Assembly: GCF_000429645.1 (NCBI RefSeq)
Contig: NZ_KE386935.1
Location: 1 to 64,000 of the forward strand
Reading direction: 5' to 3'
Source: Niveispirillum irakense DSM 11586
GTDB taxonomy: Bacteria > Pseudomonadota > Alphaproteobacteria > Azospirillales > Azospirillaceae
Length of the DNA stretch: 64,000 nt
Positions 32,984-40,941 of the stretch are shown piece by piece (position 1 is the first letter of the stretch; every line of letters starts with the position of its first letter). The notes beneath the pieces were generated by a model. It worked only from the letters and a program-made list of their open reading frames with translations. It did not search any database and had not been told where the DNA came from. The position numbers and the translations under genes are program-made.

Positions 32984-34239
32984 GCATGAGCATCACCGAA
33001 AACAGCCAGCAGCGCCCCCTGGAAGGACTGCGCGTCCTGGACCTGACCCGCGCTTTGGCGGGCCCTTATGCCACCCTGCTGCTGGCGGGTCTGGGGGCGG
33101 AGGTGATCAAGCTGGAAGACCCGGTCGGCGGTGATCTGGCGCGGGAGAACAGCCCCTATGTCGGGCGCGACGGGGTGGTGGTGGAACGCCGGCACGCGGA
33201 CGATATCTCCATTTCCCACCTGACCCGCGCGCGCGGCAAGCATGGCATCAGCCTGAACCTGAAACACCCCGACGCCAAGGCGGTCTTCGCCGATCTGGTC
33301 AAGGGCTGCGACATTGTGGTGGAGAATTTCACCAGTGGCACCGCCGACCGGCTGGGCGTGGGTTACGCGGCGGCCAAAGAAGCCAATCCGCGCGTGATCT
33401 ATTGTTCCCTCTCCGGCTTCGGCGCCAACGGGTCGGAAGGTGGCAAGGCCATGGATGTGATCATCCAGGCCCTGTCGGGTGCCATGTACACGTCAGGCGC
33501 GCCGGGGGAACCGCCGGTGCGCATGGGTGTGCCCATGGCAGACATGCTGGCCCCCGTCTTCGCCGTTATCGGCATCCTGGCGGCGCTGGAACAAAGACAC
33601 CGGACTGGTGAGGGCCAGCATATCGATGTGTCGATGCTGGGGGCGCTCACCTCCTTCGTCGCTATCGAGAACTGGTCGGCCATGGCCGCCGCCGGCATGC
33701 CGTCGCGCACCGGCCTGACGGTGCAGCGCCTGTCGCCCTTCGGTGTGTTCGAATGCGCGGACGGCTACATCGCCCTGGTCGCGGTGCATGACAAGCTGGC
33801 CGCCGGCCTGTTCCGCGCCATGGGACAGGAGGCGCTGCTGCAGCATCCGCAATTCGCCACCCGCGATGCCCGCGTGGCCAACGCCACCGAGCTGGAAGCG
33901 CGGATCAATGCCTGGTCGCGGCAATTGCCCGTGGCGGAAGTTGTGGCAGCCCTGGAGGCGCAGGGCGTGCCCGTGGCGCCAGTCCGCCATCCGGAGGATG
34001 CGCTGGTCGATCCGCGCGTGGTGGCCCGCAACGAGACGATGCCCATCGCCCATCCCAGCTACAGCTCCGACATTGACCTGCGCACGGCCGGTATCCCGAT
34101 CCTGTTCTCCGGTGCGCGGACGGGCTTCGACCCCGTGTTGCCGGTGGCGATCGGGGAGCATAATGGCGATGTCTATCAACGCCTGACCGGCTACACGCCC
34201 GAGCAATTGCAGCGCCTGAAGCAGCAAGGGGTGATCTGA
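32980..34239 (+). CDS. Family III (CaiB/BaiF) CoA-transferase
   Basis: This is the fourth member, 419 residues, and the most typical of the set. LRVLDLTRALAGPYATLLLAGLGAEVIKLEDP is at the N terminus, VENFTSGTADRLGVGY follows, and the predicted catalytic aspartate is D188 in GVPMADMLAP. The GEGQHIDVSMLGAL segment follows. It carries a 35-residue insert (VGRDGVVVERRHADDISISHL region) seen in many bacterial CoA-transferases. Its stop codon overlaps the start of the dehydratase-like gene by one base (TGATG). Members close to this form often use succinyl-CoA or an acyl-CoA donor; the sequence does not show which. Confidence 0.9.
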   Translation: MSMSITENSQQRPLEGLRVLDLTRALAGPYATLLLAGLGAEVIKLEDPVGGDLARENSPYVGRDGVVVERRHADDISISHLTRARGKHGISLNLKHPDAKAVFADLVKGCDIVVENFTSGTADRLGVGYAAAKEANPRVIYCSLSGFGANGSEGGKAMDVIIQALSGAMYTSGAPGEPPVRMGVPMADMLAPVFAVIGILAALEQRHRTGEGQHIDVSMLGALTSFVAIENWSAMAAAGMPSRTGLTVQRLSPFGVFECADGYIALVAVHDKLAAGLFRAMGQEALLQHPQFATRDARVANATELEARINAWSRQLPVAEVVAALEAQGVPVAPVRHPEDALVDPRVVARNETMPIAHPSYSSDIDLRTAGIPILFSGARTGFDPVLPVAIGEHNGDVYQRLTGYTPEQLQRLKQQGVI

Positions 34240-36599
34240 TGGCCCGCCACCCCGCCCTGGCCACCCTGCTGGCCGCCGCCAATGATCCCGCCGGAACGCT
34301 GGAAACGCTGCGCGGCCAGGGGCATCGGCCCATCCGCCTGCTGGGCATGGACGCGCCCCGCGCCCTGGTGCGGGGGGCGGGACTGCTGCCGGTGCGGCTG
34401 GTGCCCACGCATGAACCGACGCCGATGATGGATGCCATCATGGGCGGCGCCGGCCTGTCGGTGCGCGGCAAGTCGCTGCTGGAACAGATGGTGGGGGACA
34501 GGGCCAAACCCGACCCGGTCCTGATCACCAGTGCCGACAATGAACAGCCCCAGGTCTTCGCCGCCCTGCGCGAACTGGCGCGGCAGGCGGGGGACCGGCT
34601 GGGGCCGGTGCATTTCCTGGATCGTCTCTATGGCGATACCGAAACGGTGGCGCGGTACAATGCCCACCGTCTGGCGCAGGCGCGGGACTGGCTGGCCGAT
34701 ATCGGCGCGCCTTTGGGTGATATGGCCCAGGCCGACACCGATGAAGCCCGGTTGCGCACCCTGCTGGCCCGGGCGCTGGACCTGCGATCGGTCGGCCGGC
34801 TGACGGGGGCCGAGGCGGCGAGGATCGTGGCCGCCGCCGCCATCCTGCCACTGGAACAGGTGGAAGCATCCCTGTCGGCCCTGCTGGCCGATCCCCCGCC
34901 TTTGGTCCCCACAGCATTGCCCCTGTTCCTGACCGGCAGCACGCAGGAGGATTTCCGCACTTATGACGGGCTGGAAGCGGCCGGCGCGCTTGTGGTGGGC
35001 GAGGGACAGGATTGGGGACGCCCCTGGTGCGACATGCAAGCCCCCCTGGCCCGCCGGATCCAAGACGATCCCGCCGCCATCATCGCCATGGCCAAAGGCG
35101 CCGGTGCCGCCGCCCTGGTACATGCCTTGCGCCCCGGTGATGAGGCAGCGCCCTGGGACGCAAAGCCGTTGCGGACCGCCTGCGCCGCCGCCGGCCTGCC
35201 CTTCCTGGCCGTGACCTGGAACGGCAATGGTGAGATGCCCCCGGCGCTCACCCCCTTCCTGGCCGATCCCACGGCCCCGCCGGCACCGCCGGCCCCAAAG
35301 CCCCCCCCCTCCCCCACCCGTGCCGGCGGTGGCCGGGCAGCGTTGAAGCCGCCGACGCGCAGCCGTAAATCGCTGTCCGCCGTCGCCAGTTTCGGGCAGT
35401 TCCAGCGCGACTGGTTCGCGGGCCTGCGGGCACAGGTGGCGGCCGGCGCGCCGCTGGCCGTGGTGAATGCCAATGCACCGCAGGAAATCCTGCGCGCCAT
35501 GGACATTCCCTTTGTCGTGAACCAATGGTGGGCGTCCATCGTGGCCGCGAAACAGCAATCCGGCCGCTATTTCCGCCTGCTGCGCGACCGGGATTATCCG
35601 GCCGATGTGGAAGCCTACAGCGCCCAGGGGCTGGCCGCCGCGTTCGATGAGGATGCGGAGAATGCCCCCTGGGGCGGGTTGCCGAAACCGGATTTCCTGG
35701 CCGCCGTGACCGGCACCGACGCCACCCCCCGCCTTTTCCGCCAGTGGGCGATGGAGACGGGGGCCGACCTTTATCTCTACCAGCGCAGTTTCGACAGCCG
35801 CTGGCAGCTCCCCACCACCTGGTGGGACGATCTGCCCGGCGACTGGGACCAGCATCTGGAACCCGAACGCCTGGACCTGATGGAAGGGGAATTGCGGGCC
35901 CATGTCGCGCGGCTGGAGGCGGCGACGGGCAAACATCTTGATCCGGAGCGTTTCGCCCAGGTGATGGATCTGGTGAATGAGCAGGAGGAATGGTATCGCC
36001 GCACCCGCGACCTGATCGCCGCGACATATCCCGCCCCCGTCAGCATTGTGGATACGATGCCGGCCACCATGGTGCCGCAATGGCATCGCGGCTCCGTCTG
36101 GGCCCGCGACGCCGCCAAGGCGCTGTATGAGGAGGTGGCGGCCCGCGCGGCAGCGGGAGAGGCCGCCTGCGCGAAGGAGCGTGTCCGCCTGATGTGGGTG
36201 GGGCGCGGCCTGTGGAGCGATATGGGTTTCTACCAGCGCTGGGAGGAAAGCCATGGCGCGGTCTTTGTCTGCTCCATGTATCTGTCGCTGGCCGCCGATG
36301 GCTATATCCGCCATCACGACCGGGGGCGCGACCCGATGCGGGCGCTCGCCGCGCGTTTCGTCACCATGGGCGACGAACTGCGCATGCCGACATGGGCCGG
36401 TGCCTGGCATGTGCGTGATGCCCGCCTGCATGGCGTCCAGGGGGCCGTGGCATTGACCGATGCCGACCCGTTTGTACTGCGGGCGCTGGAGGAAGCGGGC
36501 ATCCCCGTGCTGCGGCTGGACCTGGATAATTATAACCAGGAAAGCGCCGACGCGGCCGGCGTGGATGCGGCAGTAACCCGCTTCATTGAGGCATTATAA
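34239..36599 (+). CDS. Fused two-domain 2-hydroxyacyl-CoA dehydratase-like protein
   Basis: At 786 residues this is about twice the length of one HgdA/HgdB-type subunit. The N-terminal half (1-340) follows the HgdB pattern (GAGLLPVRLVPTHEP, ITSADNEQPQVFAALRELA, HFLDRLYGD). A proline-rich linker (about 340-375) separates it from a second half with its own dehydratase-like frame (IPFVVNQWWASIVAAKQQSGRYF, VNEQEEWYRRTRDLIAA, YNQESADAAGVDAAVTRFIEAL). True dehydratase subunits hold a [4Fe-4S] cluster with three cysteines each. Here only C264, C315, C644 and C678 exist, and the early ligand positions are occupied by other residues. No activator ATPase gene is nearby. It ends the CoA-transferase operon. 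The reaction is unknown and may not be a radical dehydration. Confidence 0.78.
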   Translation: MARHPALATLLAAANDPAGTLETLRGQGHRPIRLLGMDAPRALVRGAGLLPVRLVPTHEPTPMMDAIMGGAGLSVRGKSLLEQMVGDRAKPDPVLITSADNEQPQVFAALRELARQAGDRLGPVHFLDRLYGDTETVARYNAHRLAQARDWLADIGAPLGDMAQADTDEARLRTLLARALDLRSVGRLTGAEAARIVAAAAILPLEQVEASLSALLADPPPLVPTALPLFLTGSTQEDFRTYDGLEAAGALVVGEGQDWGRPWCDMQAPLARRIQDDPAAIIAMAKGAGAAALVHALRPGDEAAPWDAKPLRTACAAAGLPFLAVTWNGNGEMPPALTPFLADPTAPPAPPAPKPPPSPTRAGGGRAALKPPTRSRKSLSAVASFGQFQRDWFAGLRAQVAAGAPLAVVNANAPQEILRAMDIPFVVNQWWASIVAAKQQSGRYFRLLRDRDYPADVEAYSAQGLAAAFDEDAENAPWGGLPKPDFLAAVTGTDATPRLFRQWAMETGADLYLYQRSFDSRWQLPTTWWDDLPGDWDQHLEPERLDLMEGELRAHVARLEAATGKHLDPERFAQVMDLVNEQEEWYRRTRDLIAATYPAPVSIVDTMPATMVPQWHRGSVWARDAAKALYEEVAARAAAGEAACAKERVRLMWVGRGLWSDMGFYQRWEESHGAVFVCSMYLSLAADGYIRHHDRGRDPMRALAARFVTMGDELRMPTWAGAWHVRDARLHGVQGAVALTDADPFVLRALEEAGIPVLRLDLDNYNQESADAAGVDAAVTRFIEAL

Positions 36600-36603
36600 A
36601 AAA

Positions 36604-36633
36604 GCTGGCGGCATCACACCCGATGCCGCCAGC
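36604..36633. terminator. Bidirectional hairpin terminator
   Basis: A perfect 12-base stem, GCTGGCGGCATC (36604-36615) with GATGCCGCCAGC (36622-36633), lies between two convergent genes. A run of A precedes it, so it has a U tract when read on the minus strand after the DUF3237 gene, where it should be strongest. Confidence 0.9.
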
Positions 36634-36635
36634 CT

Positions 36636-37148
36636 TCACACCAGCTTGAAGACCCGGATCGTCACGGCATCATCGCGCCCCGCTACGGGGGCCAGGGTAC
36701 CGACAAAGACTGCCTCGTTCAGCCATTGGTGCGGCCCGTTCGGCGCCTCGAACCAGGGGGTGGTGCGACCATAGGCTTTGCCGATCACCCCCTTATTGAC
36801 GATATGGATGATGGCGCCATCCTCCGCCTTCAGCCAGTAATTCGCCTCCACCATTGTAAAGCCATCGGGGCGGATCAATTGCCAATCCTCACCGGAAGGC
36901 AAGATCGTGCCGCGGATGCGGGGGCCCTGGAAAGTACCGCCGGTGATGGGGATGCGGACACGGCTGCCGAACGGCGTCTCCCCCACCTCCTGCACGGCGC
37001 CCAACGTCACCAGCGCCTCATAAACAAACTCGGCCTTCGGCACCTCGAAGGCCGGTGCGGCCACAGCGGCGGGCGAAACCAGCCCCGTAGCCCCAACCAA
37101 TGCCGGAACGGCGGCAAGCGCTGCCCGCCGGCTCACTATCTGCGTCAT
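36636..37148 (-). CDS. DUF3237-family protein with twin-arginine-like signal
   Basis: This 170-residue protein starts with MTQIVSRRAALAAVPALVGATGLVSPAAVAAP, a probable Tat or Sec export signal cleaved near residue 32. The rest is a small beta-rich domain of the DUF3237 type: FVYEALVTLGAVQEVGETPFGSRVRIPITGGTFQGPRIRGTILP, then DGFTMVEANYWLKAEDGAIIHIVNKGVI. The family has no established activity, but its genes often accompany aromatic or steroid degradation genes. It is the last gene of the minus-strand operon with the TonB receptor, SGNH hydrolase and tannase, 56 bases after the receptor, with a GC-rich hairpin between them. Confidence 0.8.
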   Translation of the reverse strand: MTQIVSRRAALAAVPALVGATGLVSPAAVAAPAFEVPKAEFVYEALVTLGAVQEVGETPFGSRVRIPITGGTFQGPRIRGTILPSGEDWQLIRPDGFTMVEANYWLKAEDGAIIHIVNKGVIGKAYGRTTPWFEAPNGPHQWLNEAVFVGTLAPVAGRDDAVTIRVFKLV

Positions 37149-37173
37149 GGCACCACCCCTTCACAGCAGGGAT

Positions 37174-37196
37174 GCCCCCGCCAGACCGGCGGGGGC
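37174..37196 (-). other. Intercistronic GC-rich hairpin
   Basis: GCCCCCGCC (37174-37182) pairs with GGCGGGGGC (37188-37196) around AGACC, between the receptor stop codon and the DUF3237 start. No U tract follows, so mRNA stabilisation or partial attenuation is more likely than termination. Confidence 0.6.
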
Positions 37197-37204
37197 AATC
37201 AGGA

Positions 37205-39550
37205 TCAGAAGCTGGCACCAACCCGCACACCGAGGGTCCGGCCGGGGTTATAGGAAACGGTGGTCGAACTCCACACCACACTGGTCTGGCTGGCGATGCG
37301 CTTATCTTCCAGATTATTGACGAAGCCATTGATGTAATAGGTCTGGTCGGCACTGTCCCAGCGCAGGTTCACATCCGTCTTCGTGTAGCCACCATTGCGG
37401 CCCTGGATGTAATTGCCGCTGTCGCTGTAGGTCTTGGACTGAACGTAGAAATCGACTGCCGGTGTCAGCGTGCTGCCATCGGGCAGATCGACAATATGTT
37501 CATAGCCCAGACGCGCGCTCCAGCGCGGGGAATTGACCAGCCGGTTACCCGAGAAATCCGCCACCGCACTGCCGATGGGCGCATAGCCCAGGATGGGGGC
37601 GAAGATATTATACATCGTGTCGGCGCTGTTCATATTGTCCGACGCGTTGGGGAAGGACCGGTACTTCGCATCCAGGAACGAGACATAGGCCGACAGCCGG
37701 TCATTGCGGGTGGGCCGGAACAGGCTCTCCAGTTCGATGCCCCGGATGCGGGCCTTGGCCGCGTTGGTCGTCACCGCCACCGGCCCGCTGGGGGAATTGA
37801 TGACGCTGGACACCTGCAAATCATTGTAATCCATATTGAAGACAGTGGCCGACAGGAACAGGCGGCGGTCCAGCAGGTTGCTGCGCAGCCCCAGTTCATA
37901 ATTGGTCACCGTCTCTGGCCGGTAGCCGGTATAGGGTTCCGGGTTGGTGCTGGATTCCAGGCCGCCCGCGCGATAGCCGGTGCTGACCGTGGCATAGGCC
38001 ATCGTATCTTCGGTCAGGTCATAATCCAGACCCGCCTTCCAACTGACCTTGCTGAATTTACGTGACGGGCGGTCGGTATCATCGGTAAAGCCAAGGCCAC
38101 CGGCGGGGCAGGTATCATTGTCGATATTCTGCCGCGTGACGGTGCCGCCCAGGCAGACCAGTTCCTGCTGGCCGCCATGGACCGTGTCCCAGGTGGAGCG
38201 CACGCCCGCCAACAGGCGGAACCGGTCCGTCACCCGCCACGTACCCTGGGCGAAGATGGCCTTCGATTCACTGCCCCAATCCGTGTAGGTGTTGACCACA
38301 TCCACGGCATTGATGGTGGAAATCTGGTTGCCCGTCCCGGCCACCAACGGCCCGAACGCATTGAACACGCTGCCGAACGGGGCCGGTGCCGTGTTGCCGG
38401 CATGCAGCAGGCGCTGGCCCGACGGCTTCTCGTCCCAATAATAATAACCGCCGCCAACCAGGGAGATGCTGTCGCTCTCGAAATTAATGTCGATTTCGTG
38501 GGAGCTGCTTTCCTGCCGCTGGTTCAGATATTCTTGGGAGAAGACGCCGGTCGTCGCCTCCACACCGTCATTCTTCAAGACCGAGAAGCCGGCCAGATAG
38601 GTCGCGGTCACGGCGTCAGAAACTTCCCAGGTCAGCCGCGACCGGGCGGCGTATTCCTTGATGTCCTTGACGTTGTCGCGGACATTCTGGATGCCGGGGT
38701 TCGGCTGGTGGGTCTTGATGATCTCCACCGGACCGAAGGTGCCGGTCGTCAGATTGGCATTGGGATAATAATTGTACCTGGACAGGAAGATGAGCGGGGT
38801 TGTCCCCTGGTCCTCGCCATAGTTCAGTGACAGGCGCCAGGTCAGATTATCAGCGGCATTCCAGACAGAGGTGAGGCGCACCCCCGTCTGATCGGTCTTG
38901 TCGAACCGTTCCGACGCCGAATAGCGCGGGTTGCGACCGTCATTGACATGGCGGAAGGCGGAAATGCGGATCGCCAGATCATCGCTGACCGGCAGATCGG
39001 TATTCACCCGGACCTGCAGATCCTGGTTCGTGCCATATTGCACATCGCCGGCCACGGCATACTCATTGCCGGGATCGGCCGTGTTGATATTCACCACGCC
39101 CGCCGTGGCGTTGCGGCCATGCACCGTGCCCTGCGGCCCGCGCAGCACTTCGATGGCACCGATATCGAACATGCCCAGCGTCAGGGTGGTGGGGAACGGG
39201 GCGTAGATACCATCGATCTGGGTGGCGACGGTGGAATAGCCGCTGAAGCCGTTATTGCTGCCGATGCCGCGCATCGAGAAGCCGTTCTGGCTGAATTGCA
39301 GGTTGGGCACGGTGGTGACCAGATCATCAGCCGCCGTGATGTTCTGCCGGTCGAGCATATCCTGGCTCAGCACCGATACGGCGATGGGCGCCTTGGACAG
39401 GTTTTCCTTCACCTTCTGGGCGGTGACGACAATTTCCGCCAGCAGATCATCATCGCTGGCCGTTTCCGCCGCCAGGACGGCAGGCGTCAGCAGCAAGGCG
39501 CTGGCGGACACCATCAGCGCGGCCCTGGTCAGCTTCCATGAGTCTGTCAT
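37205..39550 (-). CDS. TonB-dependent outer-membrane receptor
   Basis: This 781-residue receptor has a signal peptide (to about VLAAETA), the TonB box-like AEIVVTAQKVKENL, and the plug elements APIAVSVLSQDMLDRQN and IEVLRGPQGTVHGRNATAG. The barrel ends LGVRVGASF, a C-terminal phenylalanine as in most outer-membrane barrels. It lies in an operon with two secreted esterases, so it may take up the substrate or products of plant ester cleavage. A 129-base gap upstream separates it from the SGNH hydrolase gene and contains no strong feature. The ligand is unknown. Confidence 0.9.
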   Translation of the reverse strand: MTDSWKLTRAALMVSASALLLTPAVLAAETASDDDLLAEIVVTAQKVKENLSKAPIAVSVLSQDMLDRQNITAADDLVTTVPNLQFSQNGFSMRGIGSNNGFSGYSTVATQIDGIYAPFPTTLTLGMFDIGAIEVLRGPQGTVHGRNATAGVVNINTADPGNEYAVAGDVQYGTNQDLQVRVNTDLPVSDDLAIRISAFRHVNDGRNPRYSASERFDKTDQTGVRLTSVWNAADNLTWRLSLNYGEDQGTTPLIFLSRYNYYPNANLTTGTFGPVEIIKTHQPNPGIQNVRDNVKDIKEYAARSRLTWEVSDAVTATYLAGFSVLKNDGVEATTGVFSQEYLNQRQESSSHEIDINFESDSISLVGGGYYYWDEKPSGQRLLHAGNTAPAPFGSVFNAFGPLVAGTGNQISTINAVDVVNTYTDWGSESKAIFAQGTWRVTDRFRLLAGVRSTWDTVHGGQQELVCLGGTVTRQNIDNDTCPAGGLGFTDDTDRPSRKFSKVSWKAGLDYDLTEDTMAYATVSTGYRAGGLESSTNPEPYTGYRPETVTNYELGLRSNLLDRRLFLSATVFNMDYNDLQVSSVINSPSGPVAVTTNAAKARIRGIELESLFRPTRNDRLSAYVSFLDAKYRSFPNASDNMNSADTMYNIFAPILGYAPIGSAVADFSGNRLVNSPRWSARLGYEHIVDLPDGSTLTPAVDFYVQSKTYSDSGNYIQGRNGGYTKTDVNLRWDSADQTYYINGFVNNLEDKRIASQTSVVWSSTTVSYNPGRTLGVRVGASF

Positions 39551-39679
39551 TTTCCATCCCTCTTGATTTTGTTTGATTGCGCCGACAAGGCGACTGCATC
39601 GGAATTTCAGGCAAGAGGGGGGTGTCCACGCCCTGCGGCATGGTCCTCCCCTTTTCGAGAAAGCTTGGTTCCTGGCGCG

Positions 39680-40936
39680 TTACTTCAGCAGCACGCCCAG
39701 TGCCGTCTCCGCCATGGCGCGATAGCCGGCATCGGACGGGTGCAGCTTGTCGCCGCTATCGAAAGCGGGCTTCAGATGCTGCGGACTGGCGGGATCGCGC
39801 AGGGCGGTGTCGAAATCAATGACGCTGTCAAACTCACCACTGGTGCGGATCCACTGGTTGATCTCCTGCCGGATCGGCTCTTTCACCGGGGTGGCATAGC
39901 CGGGAAACGGCGATCCCAGGAACGGCGTCAGGGTGGCGCCATGGATCTTCAGACCCGCCAGCCGGGCCCGGGCGATCAATTGCCGGTAGCCGGCAATCAG
40001 GTCCGCCGCCGTCACCTCAGGATGGCTGCCAGGGCCCCGCGGGTTGGGCAGCCCGCTCAGCCCCAGATCATTGATGCCTTCCAGCAGCACCACATCGGTG
40101 GCACCGGGTACGGCCAGCACATCACGGTCGAACCGGGCGAGAGCCGCCGCCCCCACCTCGTCCCGCAGGACGCGGTTGCCACCAATGCCGGCATTGGCGA
40201 TGCCGATATGGGTCAGGCCCTTGTCCCGCAGCAAGGCGGCAAACTGGTCGGGCCAGCCGCGCATCAGCGGGTCTTTGGCGCCGGCGCCATCGGTGATGGA
40301 ATCCCCGAAGGTGACGATGGTGCGGGCTTCCTTCGTTGACCGGACCAGGATACCCGTCACGATTTCCCGTCCCGTCTCGATGCGGGAACCGGTCAGGCTG
40401 GCCGCCTTGGTCTGGTCGCCACCGGCCACCACTTCCACCACATGCAGCGGGTCGGCCTGCGGGATCGCCACCGGTTGCGGCAGATGCAGGGTGACATAAA
40501 CGATGCTCCCTGCCTTCACCGCCAGCGGCACCACATCGCTGACCAGCGGGGCGCCAGCCGGGATGCGGGTGGAAGTGGCCCCGCTGAAGGTCAGCGGTTT
40601 CACCGTGGCCCCATCCATCCGACCGGCTTCATCGGCCAGCGCGACAGTGGCAGCACCAATCTGCACATCGGCCGGCAGACCTTCTGCCGACAGCTTGACC
40701 CGCAGCACATCGCCTTCAGCGCTGACGCGCATCTTGTAGCGGGCGGTGCCCTGGATTTCCGCCGGCGGGCGCCAGAAATCAAACGGCAGCTTCGCCACCG
40801 GCAGCGACGGGCTGGAAGCCCAGCTTTGCACCCAGCGCCCATCCGGAGCGGCCCCTGCCAGGGGCGCCTGCCACAGCAGCAGGGCGGCAGCGGCGGCGGA
40901 GACTGTCAGTAACCGTTTGAAATTCATCGTGGTCAT
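39680..40936 (-). CDS. Secreted SGNH/GDSL-type hydrolase
   Basis: This is an esterase-like protein of about 418 residues. The start is set at the ATG at 40936, which follows GGGAGGTAA at good spacing; it gives a signal peptide ending PLAGAAPDG. SGNH motifs are visible: the catalytic serine in FGDSITDGAGA, the glycine and asparagine oxyanion residues in GIANAGIGGNRVL and GINDLGLSG, and the DxxH pair in GDKLHPSDAGYRAMAE near the C terminus. About 170 residues of N-terminal beta-rich sequence precede the catalytic domain. It follows the tannase gene by five bases, so both probably act on the same plant-derived esters outside the cytoplasm. Confidence 0.88.
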   Translation of the reverse strand: MTTMNFKRLLTVSAAAAALLLWQAPLAGAAPDGRWVQSWASSPSLPVAKLPFDFWRPPAEIQGTARYKMRVSAEGDVLRVKLSAEGLPADVQIGAATVALADEAGRMDGATVKPLTFSGATSTRIPAGAPLVSDVVPLAVKAGSIVYVTLHLPQPVAIPQADPLHVVEVVAGGDQTKAASLTGSRIETGREIVTGILVRSTKEARTIVTFGDSITDGAGAKDPLMRGWPDQFAALLRDKGLTHIGIANAGIGGNRVLRDEVGAAALARFDRDVLAVPGATDVVLLEGINDLGLSGLPNPRGPGSHPEVTAADLIAGYRQLIARARLAGLKIHGATLTPFLGSPFPGYATPVKEPIRQEINQWIRTSGEFDSVIDFDTALRDPASPQHLKPAFDSGDKLHPSDAGYRAMAETALGVLLK

Positions 40937-40941
40937 GCTTG

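Noticed and set aside
34191-36431. Minus-strand open frame of about 746 codons
   Set aside because: It mirrors the dehydratase-like gene in the opposite direction and has the composition of a shadow frame.
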